From Symbiodinium natans (taxonomy: Eukaryota > Sar > Dinophyceae > Suessiales > Symbiodiniaceae): a DNA stretch of 64,000 bases. A program made the translations under genes and the position numbers. Location: NCBI GenBank assembly GCA_905221605.1, contig CAJNDS010002361.1, positions 124,001 to 188,000 on the forward strand, in the 5' to 3' direction. Of this stretch, positions 24,080-35,059 are shown in pieces. The notes beneath the pieces are model-generated. The model was given only the letters and a program-made list of their open reading frames with translations. It ran no database searches and had not been told where the DNA came from. The first letter of the stretch is position 1; the number at the start of each line of letters is the position of its first letter.

Positions 24080-25910
24080 ATCTCAGACTCTTTGTAGTTG
24101 ACACGTTTGGGTTTTTTCAAGGTGAGGAGGAAAAGCCTGAAGATGACGGAGTCGTACATTGGAGGCATATGCTGCGAGAGGGGAGTTGCGAGTCAAGTCG
24201 TTTTGATGTCCTGGAGCCCAGCTCTCGGGGGGCTCTCCTTCAAACATGGTCAAACAGCATTGCAAAATATTGCAAACTTGCAAACCCGCCCATTGTGCGT
24301 CAAGCATCCGGAGTGTCGGGCACTTTCGGTGCTCCCTGCTGCACAGGTCTGGTGGCTTCTCCATCAAAAAGTCGCGCTCGACGGCCGGCATCAGAGCCAC
24401 GTGCTGAGCAGCACTAGATACTACTCGTTCTTCCCAGCGTTGCATAGGGACGGGCCCATTGCAGGTCTGAGAATGTGGGTGCACAGAGCACAACGAGACA
24501 CAACGAGAAGCTCAGCATATGTGCATGTCCTGAGGCTCCAGATGTCGAAAGGGAAGTCCTGGAGGCCACAGTGCGTTGTAGTGCAACCGTCTAGTTCTAT
24601 CAGCATCGCACAGGGCGTCGGCAAATTCTATCCGCCTTTAGCACAGAAGCTGGGAACTCGGATCACACAGCAGCTCAAGCGTTCTTTTGCCTCAACGACT
24701 AGGTCAGGGTGGGTGCAGCTTTTCCATAGGAAGCGAGTGACGTGTGCATGAAGCAACTCGATATGATTCAAATCGATGACCGCATGCATGCTTTTGCCCA
24801 GATTGTTCTACCATAGACTTCCATAACAGCGGGATCTGACACAGCAGAGCCATGCCGTTCCCATCCGACTGCCCAAATTTCGCACACGGGTTCGACTTGT
24901 AGCGCCCACATAAACTTATGCTGACTTATGCACGTGTCGCACGCAGAACGGAGTTAAACCAAGACAATGCAACTCCGGCCCAGGGAAAGCTTTTTCCGAT
25001 GTTTTTTGGTTGGGGACATGTTGCTGGCCAAAAGGGGTGACTTGTGAACGTGTGTGAATGTTGCCGCGTGTACCAAAGAAGTTCCACAGCTCAGGCTTTC
25101 CATGCTTCGGCACCCACTCTTTCGACGTCGGAGCAGCGTGTCCGTAGTTAGTGAGTTGTTCCAAACGTGTCGTTTTTACCGGCCGCCGTGATGTTGAGTC
25201 CTCTTCATTTGCAATTCGCAAAGAGATGATCGCTCGAGGCATCGCTGACCGCCACGTTATCTGCATTCTGGACTTTGAACTATGTCAACTCCCACATTGC
25301 AAGTCTCGACCTGCAAGCCAAATACTGACGCTAAGCAACATATATCCTGCTTTTTCTGACGACGCGCCTCAACTGCCAGCAGGCTTCTGACATCTGTGTG
25401 CAGATATCATGACACTCGTTTCGCAATGCCAGGCGACACACACACACACACAAACACGCCATAAACGATGGGCCACGCAAGCAGAACATGCTCTTCACGA
25501 TGTCTATCATGATGGCACACTTGTACCTGTGACCCGACCTCTCGTGTGCACCCTCTGCACGGCAAGGCTTGCAAAGAAACGCGCTGTCACGTTTGCAACG
25601 ACTTTACCAATACTTGAACTGGATCCCTGAAATCACCACCGCTGAAAGCAAGAAGTATGAGTGTCCACACCGGACCCTGTGCACGACTGAGAAGCGAATG
25701 CTACCCGACTACCCCAAGGGCCCTATGGCCGAAACGCCGAGATCAAAGACACAGATCGGTGCCAATGGGGCCCACCCAGGTGACAAAGGTGACCTCCGAT
25801 GCAGCTATTTTGGACACCTCCTTTTAGCTATTTCGGACCACTACGCCCAGATCGCCAACCAAATGGTTTGACACACTACATTCTGCTCGTATCCTGTTCA
25901 ACTGTAATTT
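24080..25910. other. No recognised gene (24080-25910)
   Basis: A 217-codon plus frame (24098-24751) and a 136-codon minus frame (24083-24493) overlap. Neither shows a domain. A few stretches such as CSKRVVFTGRRDVESS and EMIARGIADRHVICILDFEL (25151-25390) read like possible exons but cannot be placed. Confidence 0.3.
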
Positions 25911-25939
25911 AGCCTCATATATCAGCTCAGACCCTCGAG

Positions 25940-26150
25940 AGAAAAACCGACTTTAATACAGATCGGGACGCCGTCTGAGCAACGACTGAGACCAAGAGAG
26001 CGACCCGAACACGGACCGAGACAGCGCATGACCAAGACACTGACGGAGACGCCGATCGTGCGGGGGCCGGGACGTCGACTCAGACATCGACTAGGAGCTA
26101 GGATGGACTAGGGTACCGACTGGGAAGAGACGGACGAGAGCGACCCGGGA
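25940..26150. repeat. Degenerate GAC/GAG-periodic tandem repeat
   Basis: The sequence repeats GAC or GAG roughly every 6-12 bases (GACCGAGACAGCGCATGACC, ACTGACGGAGACGCCGATCG and similar). It looks like an old short-unit satellite, strongly diverged. Confidence 0.55.
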
Positions 26151-26539
26151 CCTCAGTTTCAGAGTGAAGATCTTTTGAGTTTGAATTCTCGTTCTGAGTT
26201 TCCGCACGCAGTGTAAGGACGCAAAGATTCCCAAGCCCTGAACTGCCTTCAAAGCCTTCAAAGCGTTTTAAAGACCTGAAAAGCTTTTCTGTGTCAGAAT
26301 TTGGTCCAAACGGGAAGCTTTAGTGTGGCCAGCGCGGGGATCTATCAGATCAATGCTCGGTCCTTTGCCTGTAGGCGGGGAGCACGCTGGGGAGCCGAAG
26401 ATCAACGCTCTGTATGTCATTACGTGTTTTCACATGTTTTCAATTACCAGCTGGCAAAGCAGGAGATGGCCACAAATCATTGTAAAAAGAAGACGTGGGC
26501 CAGGAATGCGCAGTGTAGGCGAAAGCATGCCGGTTTGTT

Positions 26540-26893
26540 TTGACTGGCATTGCAGAACCCTCGGGCAAGACTGCAGGCAACGCTGCAACTCGCAGTTCCT
26601 GCCAATGTCGAGTCGAAGGACACGATATGACACAATGTTGCGGCAGCATGTGGCAGCAGTGTGATAGCATAGTGCCGAGTTTCAATGCACTGTCAAGGAC
26701 AGAGTCCGTTCGAACTCGCGGAGCTTCCGAGGCTTTTGAGTTGCGAGGTGTTGCAGTTGCAGCACACGCACTCGACCTTCTGAAGGAGAACCAGCGTCTT
26801 GGCCAGAGCAAATGGAAGCTGAGCAAAGCGCTGGAAGGAATCGAGGCAGTGAAGAGCTTCAAAAGAATGACGTCGTTAGTAGATGTTTGCTAG
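26540..26893 (+). CDS. Possible exon(s) with a zinc-knuckle-like motif and coiled coil
   Basis: This open frame of 117 codons starts near a CAG acceptor-like site (26554). It contains SSCQCRVEGHDMTQCCG. The part C-R-V-E-G-H-D-M-T-Q-C matches the C-x3-GH-x4-C part of a CCHC zinc knuckle, but the first cysteine is one residue too close. It is followed by VAAHALDLLKENQRLGQSKW and KLSKALEGIEAVKSF, a likely coiled coil. It could be one exon of a host gene or a Gag-like relic. No neighbours support either. Confidence 0.3.
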   Translation: MTGIAEPSGKTAGNAATRSSCQCRVEGHDMTQCCGSMWQQCDSIVPSFNALSRTESVRTRGASEAFELRGVAVAAHALDLLKENQRLGQSKWKLSKALEGIEAVKSFKRMTSLVDVC

Positions 26894-27157
26894 GAAGTTC
26901 TGCTGGGGCGGTGTCCATTGAAATGCGTGAAGCATTTGTGCAGAGCGCAACCAATGCTGCCCTGGAGCCGCTGGATGCCTCGGCCCTACACCACACAGTG
27001 GTATACAGTGCCCCACGCTACAGACTCTCCTGATGGGTGGGTACCGGCGAACAACGAAAACCTACCGGCGGACAACGACAGACGTCTCATAACAACGAAA
27101 GATGACAACGCAAACATCCTGCCAGCATCGATCCTGATCCCGTGGGCAAGGGATCAG

Positions 27158-27243
27158 CGAGCATCGCAAAACATTCCGCCGAGCATCGACAAACCTTCCA
27201 CCCAGCATCGAAAAACCTTCCGCCGAGCATCGAAAAACCTTCT
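27158..27243. repeat. 22-bp minisatellite (GCATCGAAAAACCTTCCGCC)
   Basis: Four tandem units share the core GCATCGAAAAACCTTCCGCC, with first copies GCATCGCAAAACATTCCGCC and GCATCGACAAACCTTCCACC. A similar short repeat (ACCGGCGRACAACGA) lies just before, at about 27040-27080. Confidence 0.85.
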
Positions 27244-27257
27244 GTCCTCAGATTCGT

Positions 27258-27745
27258 ATTATGAATACTGCAACCATTCCGATTACTATTGTCATTACTA
27301 CTATCATTACAATTATTATTACTAGTGTTTCTACTTACCATCATTTTCCGTTTTGGCTATTACTACGATTATTACCAGCAGTACTTTATTGCGATTAGTA
27401 CTACTATTTCTATTTCAACTGTTATGACTTTGATTGCTATCATTACTATGATTGCGATCATTCCACTTCTTTTTCTATAAGTCTGTTTATTCTTATTGTT
27501 ATTCTTCTAGTATTCCGATTATTCTAATACTACGATAATTATTGTTATTACTATTATTACTACTATTACTATTTTTAGCATTATTCTTACTATCATTACT
27601 AATGTTCGTATTGGTACTACTTTTCCTTGTATTTGCGATTAGATTAGTACTTTTATTACGATCACCATCCTCAATTGTGACTTCTGACTACAAAAAATTA
27701 TTAAAGCGAGTACGGGTATTACTGTTGTTGATGTCTGTACAATAA
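27258..27745. repeat. Degenerate ATT/ACT triplet tract
   Basis: About 490 bases are dominated by ATT, ACT and TTA triplets (TATTGTCATTACTACTATCA and similar), AT-rich in a GC-rich region. The open frames in it (for example 27542-27745) are only repeat translation. Confidence 0.85.
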
Positions 27746-27839
27746 TTTTAACGCTACGCGACCCGCCTCGGCCCGGCCCAGCGCATCCGCGTGAGCATGG
27801 TGATTCCGCAGCGCCCAAGTTGCTGGGCCCCAAGCAATA

Positions 27840-28110
27840 AGGGTTGGGTTTAGGGTTTAGGGTTTAGGGTTCCGGGTTTATGGTTTATGGTTTGGGGTTT
27901 AGGGTTGAGGGTTAGTTTAGGATTGAGGGCTTAGGGCTCAAGGTTCACGCTTTGGGGTTTAGGGTTTTTTGGGTGTGGGGTTCAAGAATCGTAGGGTGGA
28001 GCCAGCCCATCAGGGGTAGGGGGGGTGGGGGGGGAAGGGGGGGCAGGGGGAGGGTGGGAGGGGGGGGGTTTGTTGAAGGTTTGAGGGTTGAGTGCTTCGG
28101 TTAAGGTTTA
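27840..28110. repeat. TTTAGGG telomere-like tract (G-rich strand plus)
   Basis: Three perfect GGGTTTA units at 27846-27868 are followed by variants (GGGTTTATGG, GGGTTGAGGG, GGGCTTAGGG). A G-run block follows at 28015-28075, with more GGTTTAGGGTTTCGG near 28105. It faces the CCCTAAA tract at 28990-29090. Confidence 0.85.
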
Positions 28111-28197
28111 GGGTTTCGGTTCAAGCTTAGATTCTTCGGCTCGTGTAATGCATCCCAGGCCGTGCTCACAGCAGTTGAGCCTCACCAATGTTCTGTA

Positions 28198-28452
28198 GTG
28201 GTTTTGGAAAGGGGAGGGGGGTTGTGGGGGGGGTGGAGAGGAGGGGGAGAGGGGGGGGGAGGGGCAGGGGGGGGGGGGGGAGAGGGGGGGGGGAGGGGGG
28301 GGGGGAAGGAGGAGGGGGGGAGGGGGGGGGGAGGGGGGGGGGGGGGGGGGGGGGAGGGGGGGGGGGGGAGGGGGGGGGGAGGGGGGGGGGGAGGGGGGGG
28401 GGGGAGGGGGGGGGGGAGGGCGGGGGGGGAGGGGGGGGGAGGAGGGGAAGGG
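28198..28452. repeat. Nearly pure G/A tract, strong G-quadruplex potential
   Basis: About 255 bases are almost entirely G with single A (GGGGGGGGAGGGGGGGG pattern), broken by only a few T and C bases. The long poly-Gly (plus) and poly-Pro (minus) frames here are trivial translations. Confidence 0.9.
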
Positions 28453-28679
28453 CTGCAACTGCCTCTGGTGGCGAACCATCCGCTGGCGGCCCCTGCTCTC
28501 CTAGGGGGGTACCCATTTTTGGCAAAAAAAGGGGTCCGAAAAGTGGCGATTTGGAGGGGCAACCTATACACCTTCGGCCCGAGGCCTCGGCGGATTTCCA
28601 TTATAACCATTATTGTTCGTCTGCAAGGGTCATCGTTGTTGTTGTTGTCGTCAGATTAGTACTATTAACACTATCGTTA

Positions 28680-29435
28680 CTATTCTACAAAGCGCCTAAG
28701 CCCCTTAAGCGCCTTATGACGTTTTTTGTACTGCACCTAAACACCCTTTAGCCCCCCCCCCCAGCCTTAAAGACCAAAATAAGCGCCTAAACTCCTAAAA
28801 GCGCTAAACCCCTTGGCCTAAGCCCCTTTTAAAAGCCTAAAAGTGTTTCTAAGCTCCTAAATGCATGTTAGCCCCCGAACCTCTAAGCCCCAAAAAGTGC
28901 CTAAGCCTCTAAAAGCGCCACAGGCCTTTTGTTTGGGTGTCGTGTAGGAATCATAAGGGTTTTCTTAGGGTATGACGTAGCTTCCGCAACTCCAAGAACC
29001 AGCAAAGGCAAACTCCTAAGGCCACTTCAGCCCTTAAACCTGCAACACGAACCCCGTACTCAACGCCCTAAACCCTAAACCCTAAACTCCGCCTGGTTCA
29101 AACCCTTGGGGCCAGACTTGAGTGTAGGCCTAGGGAGTTTATGGGAGATGGCTGCCGCCGCCTCCTGGTAACCCGGTATAGCTGTCAGGTGGCCCAAATA
29201 CCATGGGGGTCGGAATATTATTAAGCCCTCAGCCTTTGAGGCCTAGGCCTTAAGCCTTAAGCCCTAAGCCCCCCTAACAAGCCCTAAGCCAAGCCCTAAG
29301 CCCCCCCCTAAGCCCCTAAGCCCCTAAGCCCTAAGCCCCTAAGCCCCTGAGCCCCTAACCCCCTTAAACCCCGAAGCCCACAGCCCTAAGCCTTCAGCCT
29401 AAGCCCTCGGCCCTAAGCCTCAAGCCCCAAGCCTA
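28680..29435. repeat. Degenerate CCTAAGCCC / CCCTAAACCC repeat
   Basis: AAGCGCCTAAGCCCCTTAAG-type units run from 28690 to 28920, a perfect CCCTAAACCCTAAACCCTAA lies at about 29068-29090, and AGCCCTAAGCCCCTAAGCCC units run at 29225-29435. This is the C-rich orientation of the telomere-like family and is opposite to 27840-28110. Confidence 0.8.
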
Positions 29436-30016
29436 AGCTCTTGTGCCCTCCTGCCCTGCCCCGCCCCGCCGCCACCCCGCCCCACCGAGCATCGAGCGGA
29501 AACTGGCGCACATCCATAGGTCACGACTTGTCTTTCGTTGTCATCATGTGTTTTGCGAAGTTCGCCGGTAATATCTCCGAATCTCCTGTGCAGGATGCTC
29601 TGAGCAGCAAGACGCTCGAGTCGAATTCAACTTATCTGAATTATGTGACCATCGGACACGCTGCCCCTCAAGCCGACTGTGCGGAAACTCGCTGAAGCTT
29701 CGAAGCCTCTTGCAGTCGTAGACCTGGCGGTTCGCTGGACCCCCGAGGGTTCATTGCAGCAAGACGGATGCTAAGTCGGCCCCGATGGCAGCTGAATCCC
29801 ATGTCCGCGCACCCACACACACATACATTCTCCTGAACATCAGAAGGTCAATGTTGTGAATGCAATTGTCTTTTTTTTGCCGAAGGGAATGAATGTACAT
29901 ACTTCTTCTGTAGAAGAGTACGAAAGCCTGTAAGCGACAGAGCGATTCGCAACACATTCCGAACTTACCGATGCGTTGGTGCCTGCAGCTGCAATGCAAG
30001 GTGTTCACTGAGTTCG
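29436..30016. other. No supported gene (29436-30016)
   Basis: A plus frame of 84 codons at 29441-29695 begins in the repeat and later reads FVVIMCFAKFAGNISESPVQ. It is too weak to call. The minus frame at 29751-30059 is partly CCAACCAG repeat. Confidence 0.4.
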
Positions 30017-30115
30017 GCGCTAACCAACCAGCCAACCAGCCAACCAGCCAACCAGCCAACTAGCCAGCCATTCAATTCACTAAAACACACACACACACAC
30101 AAACACACGCAAACA
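30017..30115. repeat. (CCAACCAG)n and (CA)n simple repeats
   Basis: About six CCAACCAG units at 30021-30070 are followed by an (AC)n run at 30085-30112. Confidence 0.9.
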
Positions 30116-30439
30116 GCAGATTTGCTAGGAAAACAAGCCGAAATGCCCAAGTACTGTAGCAAGAACAACGGTCAAAAACATGCGGCCAAGAACCGAACAC
30201 ATTCCTTACAACAAACAGAAAAACAAACGTTGCGCACGATTTTCCAAAGAGCTGGACAAGAGCGGGGCGACTCCGCCGGAGTTCACGGCAAGCATCCGCA
30301 ATCATCTTTTCCATTTCACATACTTCTCAAGCATTTCGTATGCAGATGACTTCAGGTGCCTTTTGTTTGTGTTGGCTGGCAAGTTTTGTGACATGTACTG
30401 TATGTTAAGGAGTCTCAGAGCCGAAACGGTGGGTTTTGC

Positions 30440-31135
30440 ATGTGCAAGGTCGACAAACTCAAGCAGCATGCGATGAAAGGCTTGCGTGACAAGGTGCATG
30501 CTGTTGAATTGCGAGCGCGGCTTTGGTCATTGAGCTAGATCTGACCTGCCATGCTGCCCTAGGACCATGTTTGAACTTGCTGCAGGCAATCAATCGCATG
30601 AAGCTTCAGGGCGTCAGCAGGGATCAGCAGGAGGCGCATGATTTTGCAATATCAGACTCTTCCGGGTGATCTAGTCCTGCATATTTGACGCCCTGCGCGG
30701 CAGGTGATCCTGGAAGAGATGGATGCGCTGCTGCGTGAGCGTTCGGAGAGAGTCAAGGCTGCCTGGGCGTGATGAATGAACGGCTTCGGTGGGCATGTGG
30801 CGGGTCACAGGCTGCTCAACTGGAGTCCCAGGAGCTGGACATGCAGGCCGACTGTTAAACAAAAGGCTGAACGTTCAGGTTTGAAGAGCTTTTCAGGGAA
30901 AAGGTTTTTCAGCATTCACCTGCTTGCTGCTGTTCTTTGCTGTTCTTTGTGTGCAGCCGCAAGTACGTAGATGCGAGATGATCGTCACATGCAGTTCGTC
31001 CAACTTGCGGTGGCTCTTAGCAGTCAGGAGGACGTGGTTTTTGCACCTCCGGATGAGATGGAAGCGAGCCTGGAGACAAGAGAAGATGCTCAGCAGGCAG
31101 AGGCGCGGGCAGCCTGCCTCACGCATTGCACTGTG
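30440..31135 (+). CDS. Exon-like coiled-coil segments of an unknown gene
   Basis: A row of short plus-strand pieces, each after an AG, reads as charged helix. They are VDKLKQHAMKGLRDKVHAVE (30450-30535, after GTGCAAG), AINRMKLQ (30588-30611, after CTGCAG), DQQEAHDF (about 30623) and VILEEMDALLRERSERVKAA (30703-30770, after CGGCAG). From about 30985 come FVQLAVALSSQEDVVFAPPD and EMEASLETREDAQQAEARAA. The composition is typical of coiled-coil proteins. The chain was not resolved into one frame and could include two genes. No domain is recognisable. Confidence 0.4.
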
Positions 31136-32440
31136 ACGGCTGAGACATCTTATGGTCATTCGCTCAACCGCGGCGGGTTTAGGGCCGGGCCCATTGCCTC
31201 TGTGTTTTCTGCCAGGATGCCGAAGCACATGTTGCCTCCTTGGATGCGCGCGACGCTTAGCAGCTTAGCATGGTCTCAGCATCCTGAGATATCCTGAGGC
31301 CTGAGGCTCCGGCACTTCAGCCCATGCTTAGCATATCTTGGCATCTTTTGAAGCTCTTTGCCGCTCCATGGTGCAGCTTTGCCCGAGATTGTTTGGGTGT
31401 CCTATTTTTCTGTCATATTCTGTCATTTGCAAATTTGCTATCCTTCAGGCACCCGGAAGGGAGAGAAGCACCAGGAGGGCCCGCGGAGGAGTGAGAGTGC
31501 TGGAAGGCATAGCCGCAAATCCATGCGGTCATGCTGAGTCTCACAATCACACGCATCCTGTCTGCCCAAGTTCAGCTGGTCCAAGCTCAGCCCTGTGAAG
31601 CGGGGACAACCTCAGTCCTTTGTATTCGATTCAGGGTATTCTTGCTCTCTCCGCTCCGCATGTTCGACGGTTACTTGGTTGCTCTCTAAGCTGCCACGGT
31701 AGAGACAAGTGCAAAGACAAGTGCAACCGGTGGAGCCTCCTTAGGAGACCCCAAGCTGAATTCAGGACCGGGTGGTCAAACGGCGTTACACGTCGATGCA
31801 TTGTGGGTGTGTCACGGTGTGTCTGCTCAAGACCCAAGCCGCACGTCAGAGCCAGCTTCGCGACTCGAGCTGGTTTGGCTCTTTGTCTGCAGATTTGACT
31901 CAAGTCAAGCTCTCCTCATGTAGGTGCAGCCATTGCAGCCTGTTGGCTGGAGTCTTGTACATAGCATAGTTGGGCACGATGTCCATAGCAGATGGCGTCG
32001 AAGAGCTGTTCGGCCTGCTCCTTGGGTCAGCGGAACACAGATACCTGGTTCAACCGCATGTTAAACTGTGGGCTTGCTCACCTGTCTGTGAGCAGATGTA
32101 GCAAAGTGCCATGCAAGTCCAAGGCCAAGTCATAACATGGAAGACAACAGAGAAGACAATCAGCAGGCAGCAGAGGCCTCTGCAGAACAGATACGGCATA
32201 AATGCCGATCAGGAGTCCTGATGAAGAACAGGCAGAGCCACAGGCGCAGTAAGCCAAGAGGAAACAAACTTTGCCTTGACCAGGCGGCAGTCTCTCTGGA
32301 GGCAATGAGGAGCGTATGAACGCTGCACAACATTCCCAGCAGGTACCAGCAACAAGGAAGAGGGTGAATACCATCAACACACAGCTTCTTTGTCCTGACC
32401 CAAAGTTCATCAGTGGCTGTAAATATCTGAATAACAGTTC
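31136..32440. other. No supported gene (31136-32440)
   Basis: Short frames occur on both strands without domains. A duplicated CAAGTGCAA(A/C)... motif occurs near 31708-31725. Nothing else stands out. Confidence 0.4.
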
Positions 32441-32875
32441 GTGCACACTTGGATTCGAACCCTAAGCCTCTTGTTTCTGTCAAGCACCGTTCTTCTCCCA
32501 TGTGCACCTCTTCCTCAACATCGCTGCTCAGGCTACAACCGAGAGAACTTCATGTTCGACCAAGTCTTGCGACAGTGGTCATGGTCTCGATTCCGCCGTA
32601 GATGCTGCTCGAAAGTCTCGAAAGATCTCGTATTGAACTCATCAAGGCGGGAGTATCAGGAGCAGGACATGCGCGTGAAGCAGTTCATGCTCTATCGAGA
32701 GGCGTGGCTTTGTGACGGCAATGCCTGCCTGAGTGCGATGAACAGCATTATTGTTTCGCGTTCCCGGTTGCAGGATGTGCGAGATCTGACTGAACTGACC
32801 ACCAGCAAGTGCCCCCCCCCTTGTGCTTGCTGGGTACGTTGTCGCACGTTGCCGCATGTTGTGAGCACAGATTGA
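32441..32875 (+). CDS. Possible exon, unknown protein
   Basis: This open frame of 144 codons includes YNRENFMFDQVLRQWSW and REYQEQDMRVKQFMLYREAW, then NACLSAMNSIIVSRSRLQDV, ending TGA at 32875. The composition is protein-like and richer in aromatic and charged residues than chance frames nearby. No domain is recognised and no splice partners were found. Confidence 0.28.
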   Translation: MHTWIRTLSLLFLSSTVLLPCAPLPQHRCSGYNRENFMFDQVLRQWSWSRFRRRCCSKVSKDLVLNSSRREYQEQDMRVKQFMLYREAWLCDGNACLSAMNSIIVSRSRLQDVRDLTELTTSKCPPPCACWVRCRTLPHVVSTD

Positions 32876-34009
32876 CCTCATGAGCCAGGATGGACAGCTA
32901 CTTGATGATTGCTGTCCTTGAGCTGGGGTGCTGCCCGCTTTCTCAGAAGGTTTTTGCTTGGTGCTTGCGGGCCGTCATCTCCCGTCATCTTCTCTGTGAG
33001 GTCTGGACCTACTGGTTCATGGTGTCTTGCACATCAAAACCATGACAGGCCCTGGTCGATCTCTCTTTTTGCCGCAATTTGCGGGCGTTTCTTGCCAGAT
33101 GAGCCCACATGGCTGCTATGGCTCTATGTGATAAGCTGCATGCCCAGCAAAAGCTTTTCCTAGGAATCAGTGACTGAGCAGCTTGGCAAACAGTATTCTC
33201 TCCCAAGGCCTCGCTGAAGCGAGGTACTCAGCATCCAGGAGTACGGCGGAGTAGAGCAGCGCAGCGTAGTGCAGCCATGAGCGAACATGAAATCAGATTC
33301 TGCTAGGCCTTCGTGTTCTTGTTCCTCAGCGCGTGGCTAGCCATCCATGCATCTGCCGGACTCCTACACAGTTCTATGTGGTTGCTTGTGGTTATATGCA
33401 AACTCCTGCATGCCAATGAGAGAGTTCAAACCCGAACAGCGGATGTTGGCAGTGGCGTTTCGACGGCCAGCCTGGCAATGTGTAGTGGTCTGGAAACCCC
33501 CAAGCCACTTCAAGCACATTGAACGTGGAATCCCTTGTTCACCATACAGTTTCAAGTTTGACGCACGAGAAGTAAATATTGCAAGATTTTATCAAACAAT
33601 TGCTGGCATGACATTCCAATTTAACTCTGAGCTGAGGTGAGGACATAGTCAAAAAGAACAGTTTTGCCCCGAAAATCCTGGGTACGTGCTGCATTCATAC
33701 GACTCGCTTGCACCGTCGAGACTTCGTGGTAAGTGTCTTTCCTCCAGTATATTCTCGTGGTCGTCAATTTTTGAAAGAAACGCACATGCTATTCTCACAA
33801 GCGAAGCAGGAAATCTTTAACATGCATGTAGAAAGCTACCCATTTTTAGGCTTTACATGTAGAAGTTAAGGCCTTCCCATCGCCAGACCATCCACACCCC
33901 AAACATGTTTGCATAAGACCAGTTTAGGTTTCTTGTGACATGTTTGGACTGCCAACCAACACCGAGGTGTCTGCCCATTCCTTCAGCGTGAGGACATGCT
34001 CCCAGTGAG

Positions 34010-34870
34010 TCTGCTTGTGCACGGCAACTTTTATTGCTCAGTGTTGCTCAGAGCTGCCTCGTGCCGCGACCCACAGTTCTCAGGCTGCTGACACAATTCG
34101 TGCGGCTGCCGCTGCCAAGCCGCAGGCATCAAGTGTTCAGAGGAGTGCGCTTTGTCATACTGATTCGCAATTTGCTGAAGCATTTGAAAGATATTCGATA
34201 TGTGATTTTGAAAGGCAGATCGATGCCGGATCAGCTCTGGCAACTGACTATGAGAACAAGGGCTTTGAGGCATGCCTGTGCCACTCGCATCCACTCGCGA
34301 CATGCGCTCCAACATGCTCCAAGGTGGAACCGGCACTTGTTTTGCTTGATTGATTGCTTGTTGTGGCCAGGATCTTCTGCGCGTGCCTATTTTGCGGCAA
34401 CAAGCCGAGCGTCTTGGTGATGTCCTCAGCGCTTGATGCGTTGATGCTTAGCTGAGACGACGTGGGACCAGGTGGCACCGGCCCAAGCCGGGCTCCGCAA
34501 CAAGATGCGTCAGGATGCGCAAAGCGGACGTTGAAGTTAAAGCAGAATCGGCTCAAACTTTGGCGTTTTGAGAGGAGCTGCCGTAGCTGGCTTGGTCTCC
34601 ATGTCCCAGCCAGGGGCAAATGCAGCCATTGCGGCGGTCTCGGATGCAGGAAAGAGGGAAAGGTTAAAACTTGAAATCGCCTCTTGTCGCTTGGTAGCTC
34701 TCTGAAACTCTCTGCAGCCTTTTCAGGCTGCGAAGCATGTACGGTGCGGGAGCCTGGAAGACCTCTGCTCAACGCGCAAGTAGCTAGACATTGATGGGGC
34801 TGAGCGACTAAGGCTTTATCGTGACCTGCAGGACAATTGGCAGGAGCCCTCGTTGCGAGGATGTTGTGTC
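34010..34870 (+). CDS. Possible exons of an unknown gene
   Basis: Three plus-strand pieces look coding. QFAEAFERYSICDFERQIDA is at about 34168-34230. HVPARGKCSHCGGLGCRK is at about 34600-34655 and carries CSHC and a third Cys. AAKHVRCGSLEDLCSTRK (from about 34731) is followed, after CTAG at about 34786, by DIDGAERLRLYRDLQDNWQE. The joins were not solved. A 174-codon minus frame (34248-34772) over the same bases has no recognisable features. Confidence 0.28.
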
Positions 34871-35059
34871 ATCATCTGTCGTCAAAATAATCCCGCATGT
34901 GTTGCTCCTGTCAGGCGCATGATGCTTATGCTCGTGCATGCCTGGCACTTGGCCGAGCACCCAGGACATGCACAGGTCATAAAGGTGTAGCTGGGCTGCA
35001 GTCCGGAGGCAGTGCGCATGGTGCTGATGCAATATTTTCAAGCCCACGCTGGCTGCTTT

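Noticed and set aside
28108-28751. Poly-Gly and poly-Pro frames of up to 187 codons
   Set aside because: Trivial products of the G/A tract. They are open in several frames on both strands.
30302-30360. SYADD tetrapeptide reminiscent of a reverse transcriptase active site
   Set aside because: None of the flanking reverse transcriptase motifs is present and the surrounding frame is unlike any polymerase. Probably chance.
32445-32470. GGATTCGAACCC, similar to a tRNA T-loop
   Set aside because: The stems do not pair and no acceptor, D or anticodon arms can be drawn around it on either strand.
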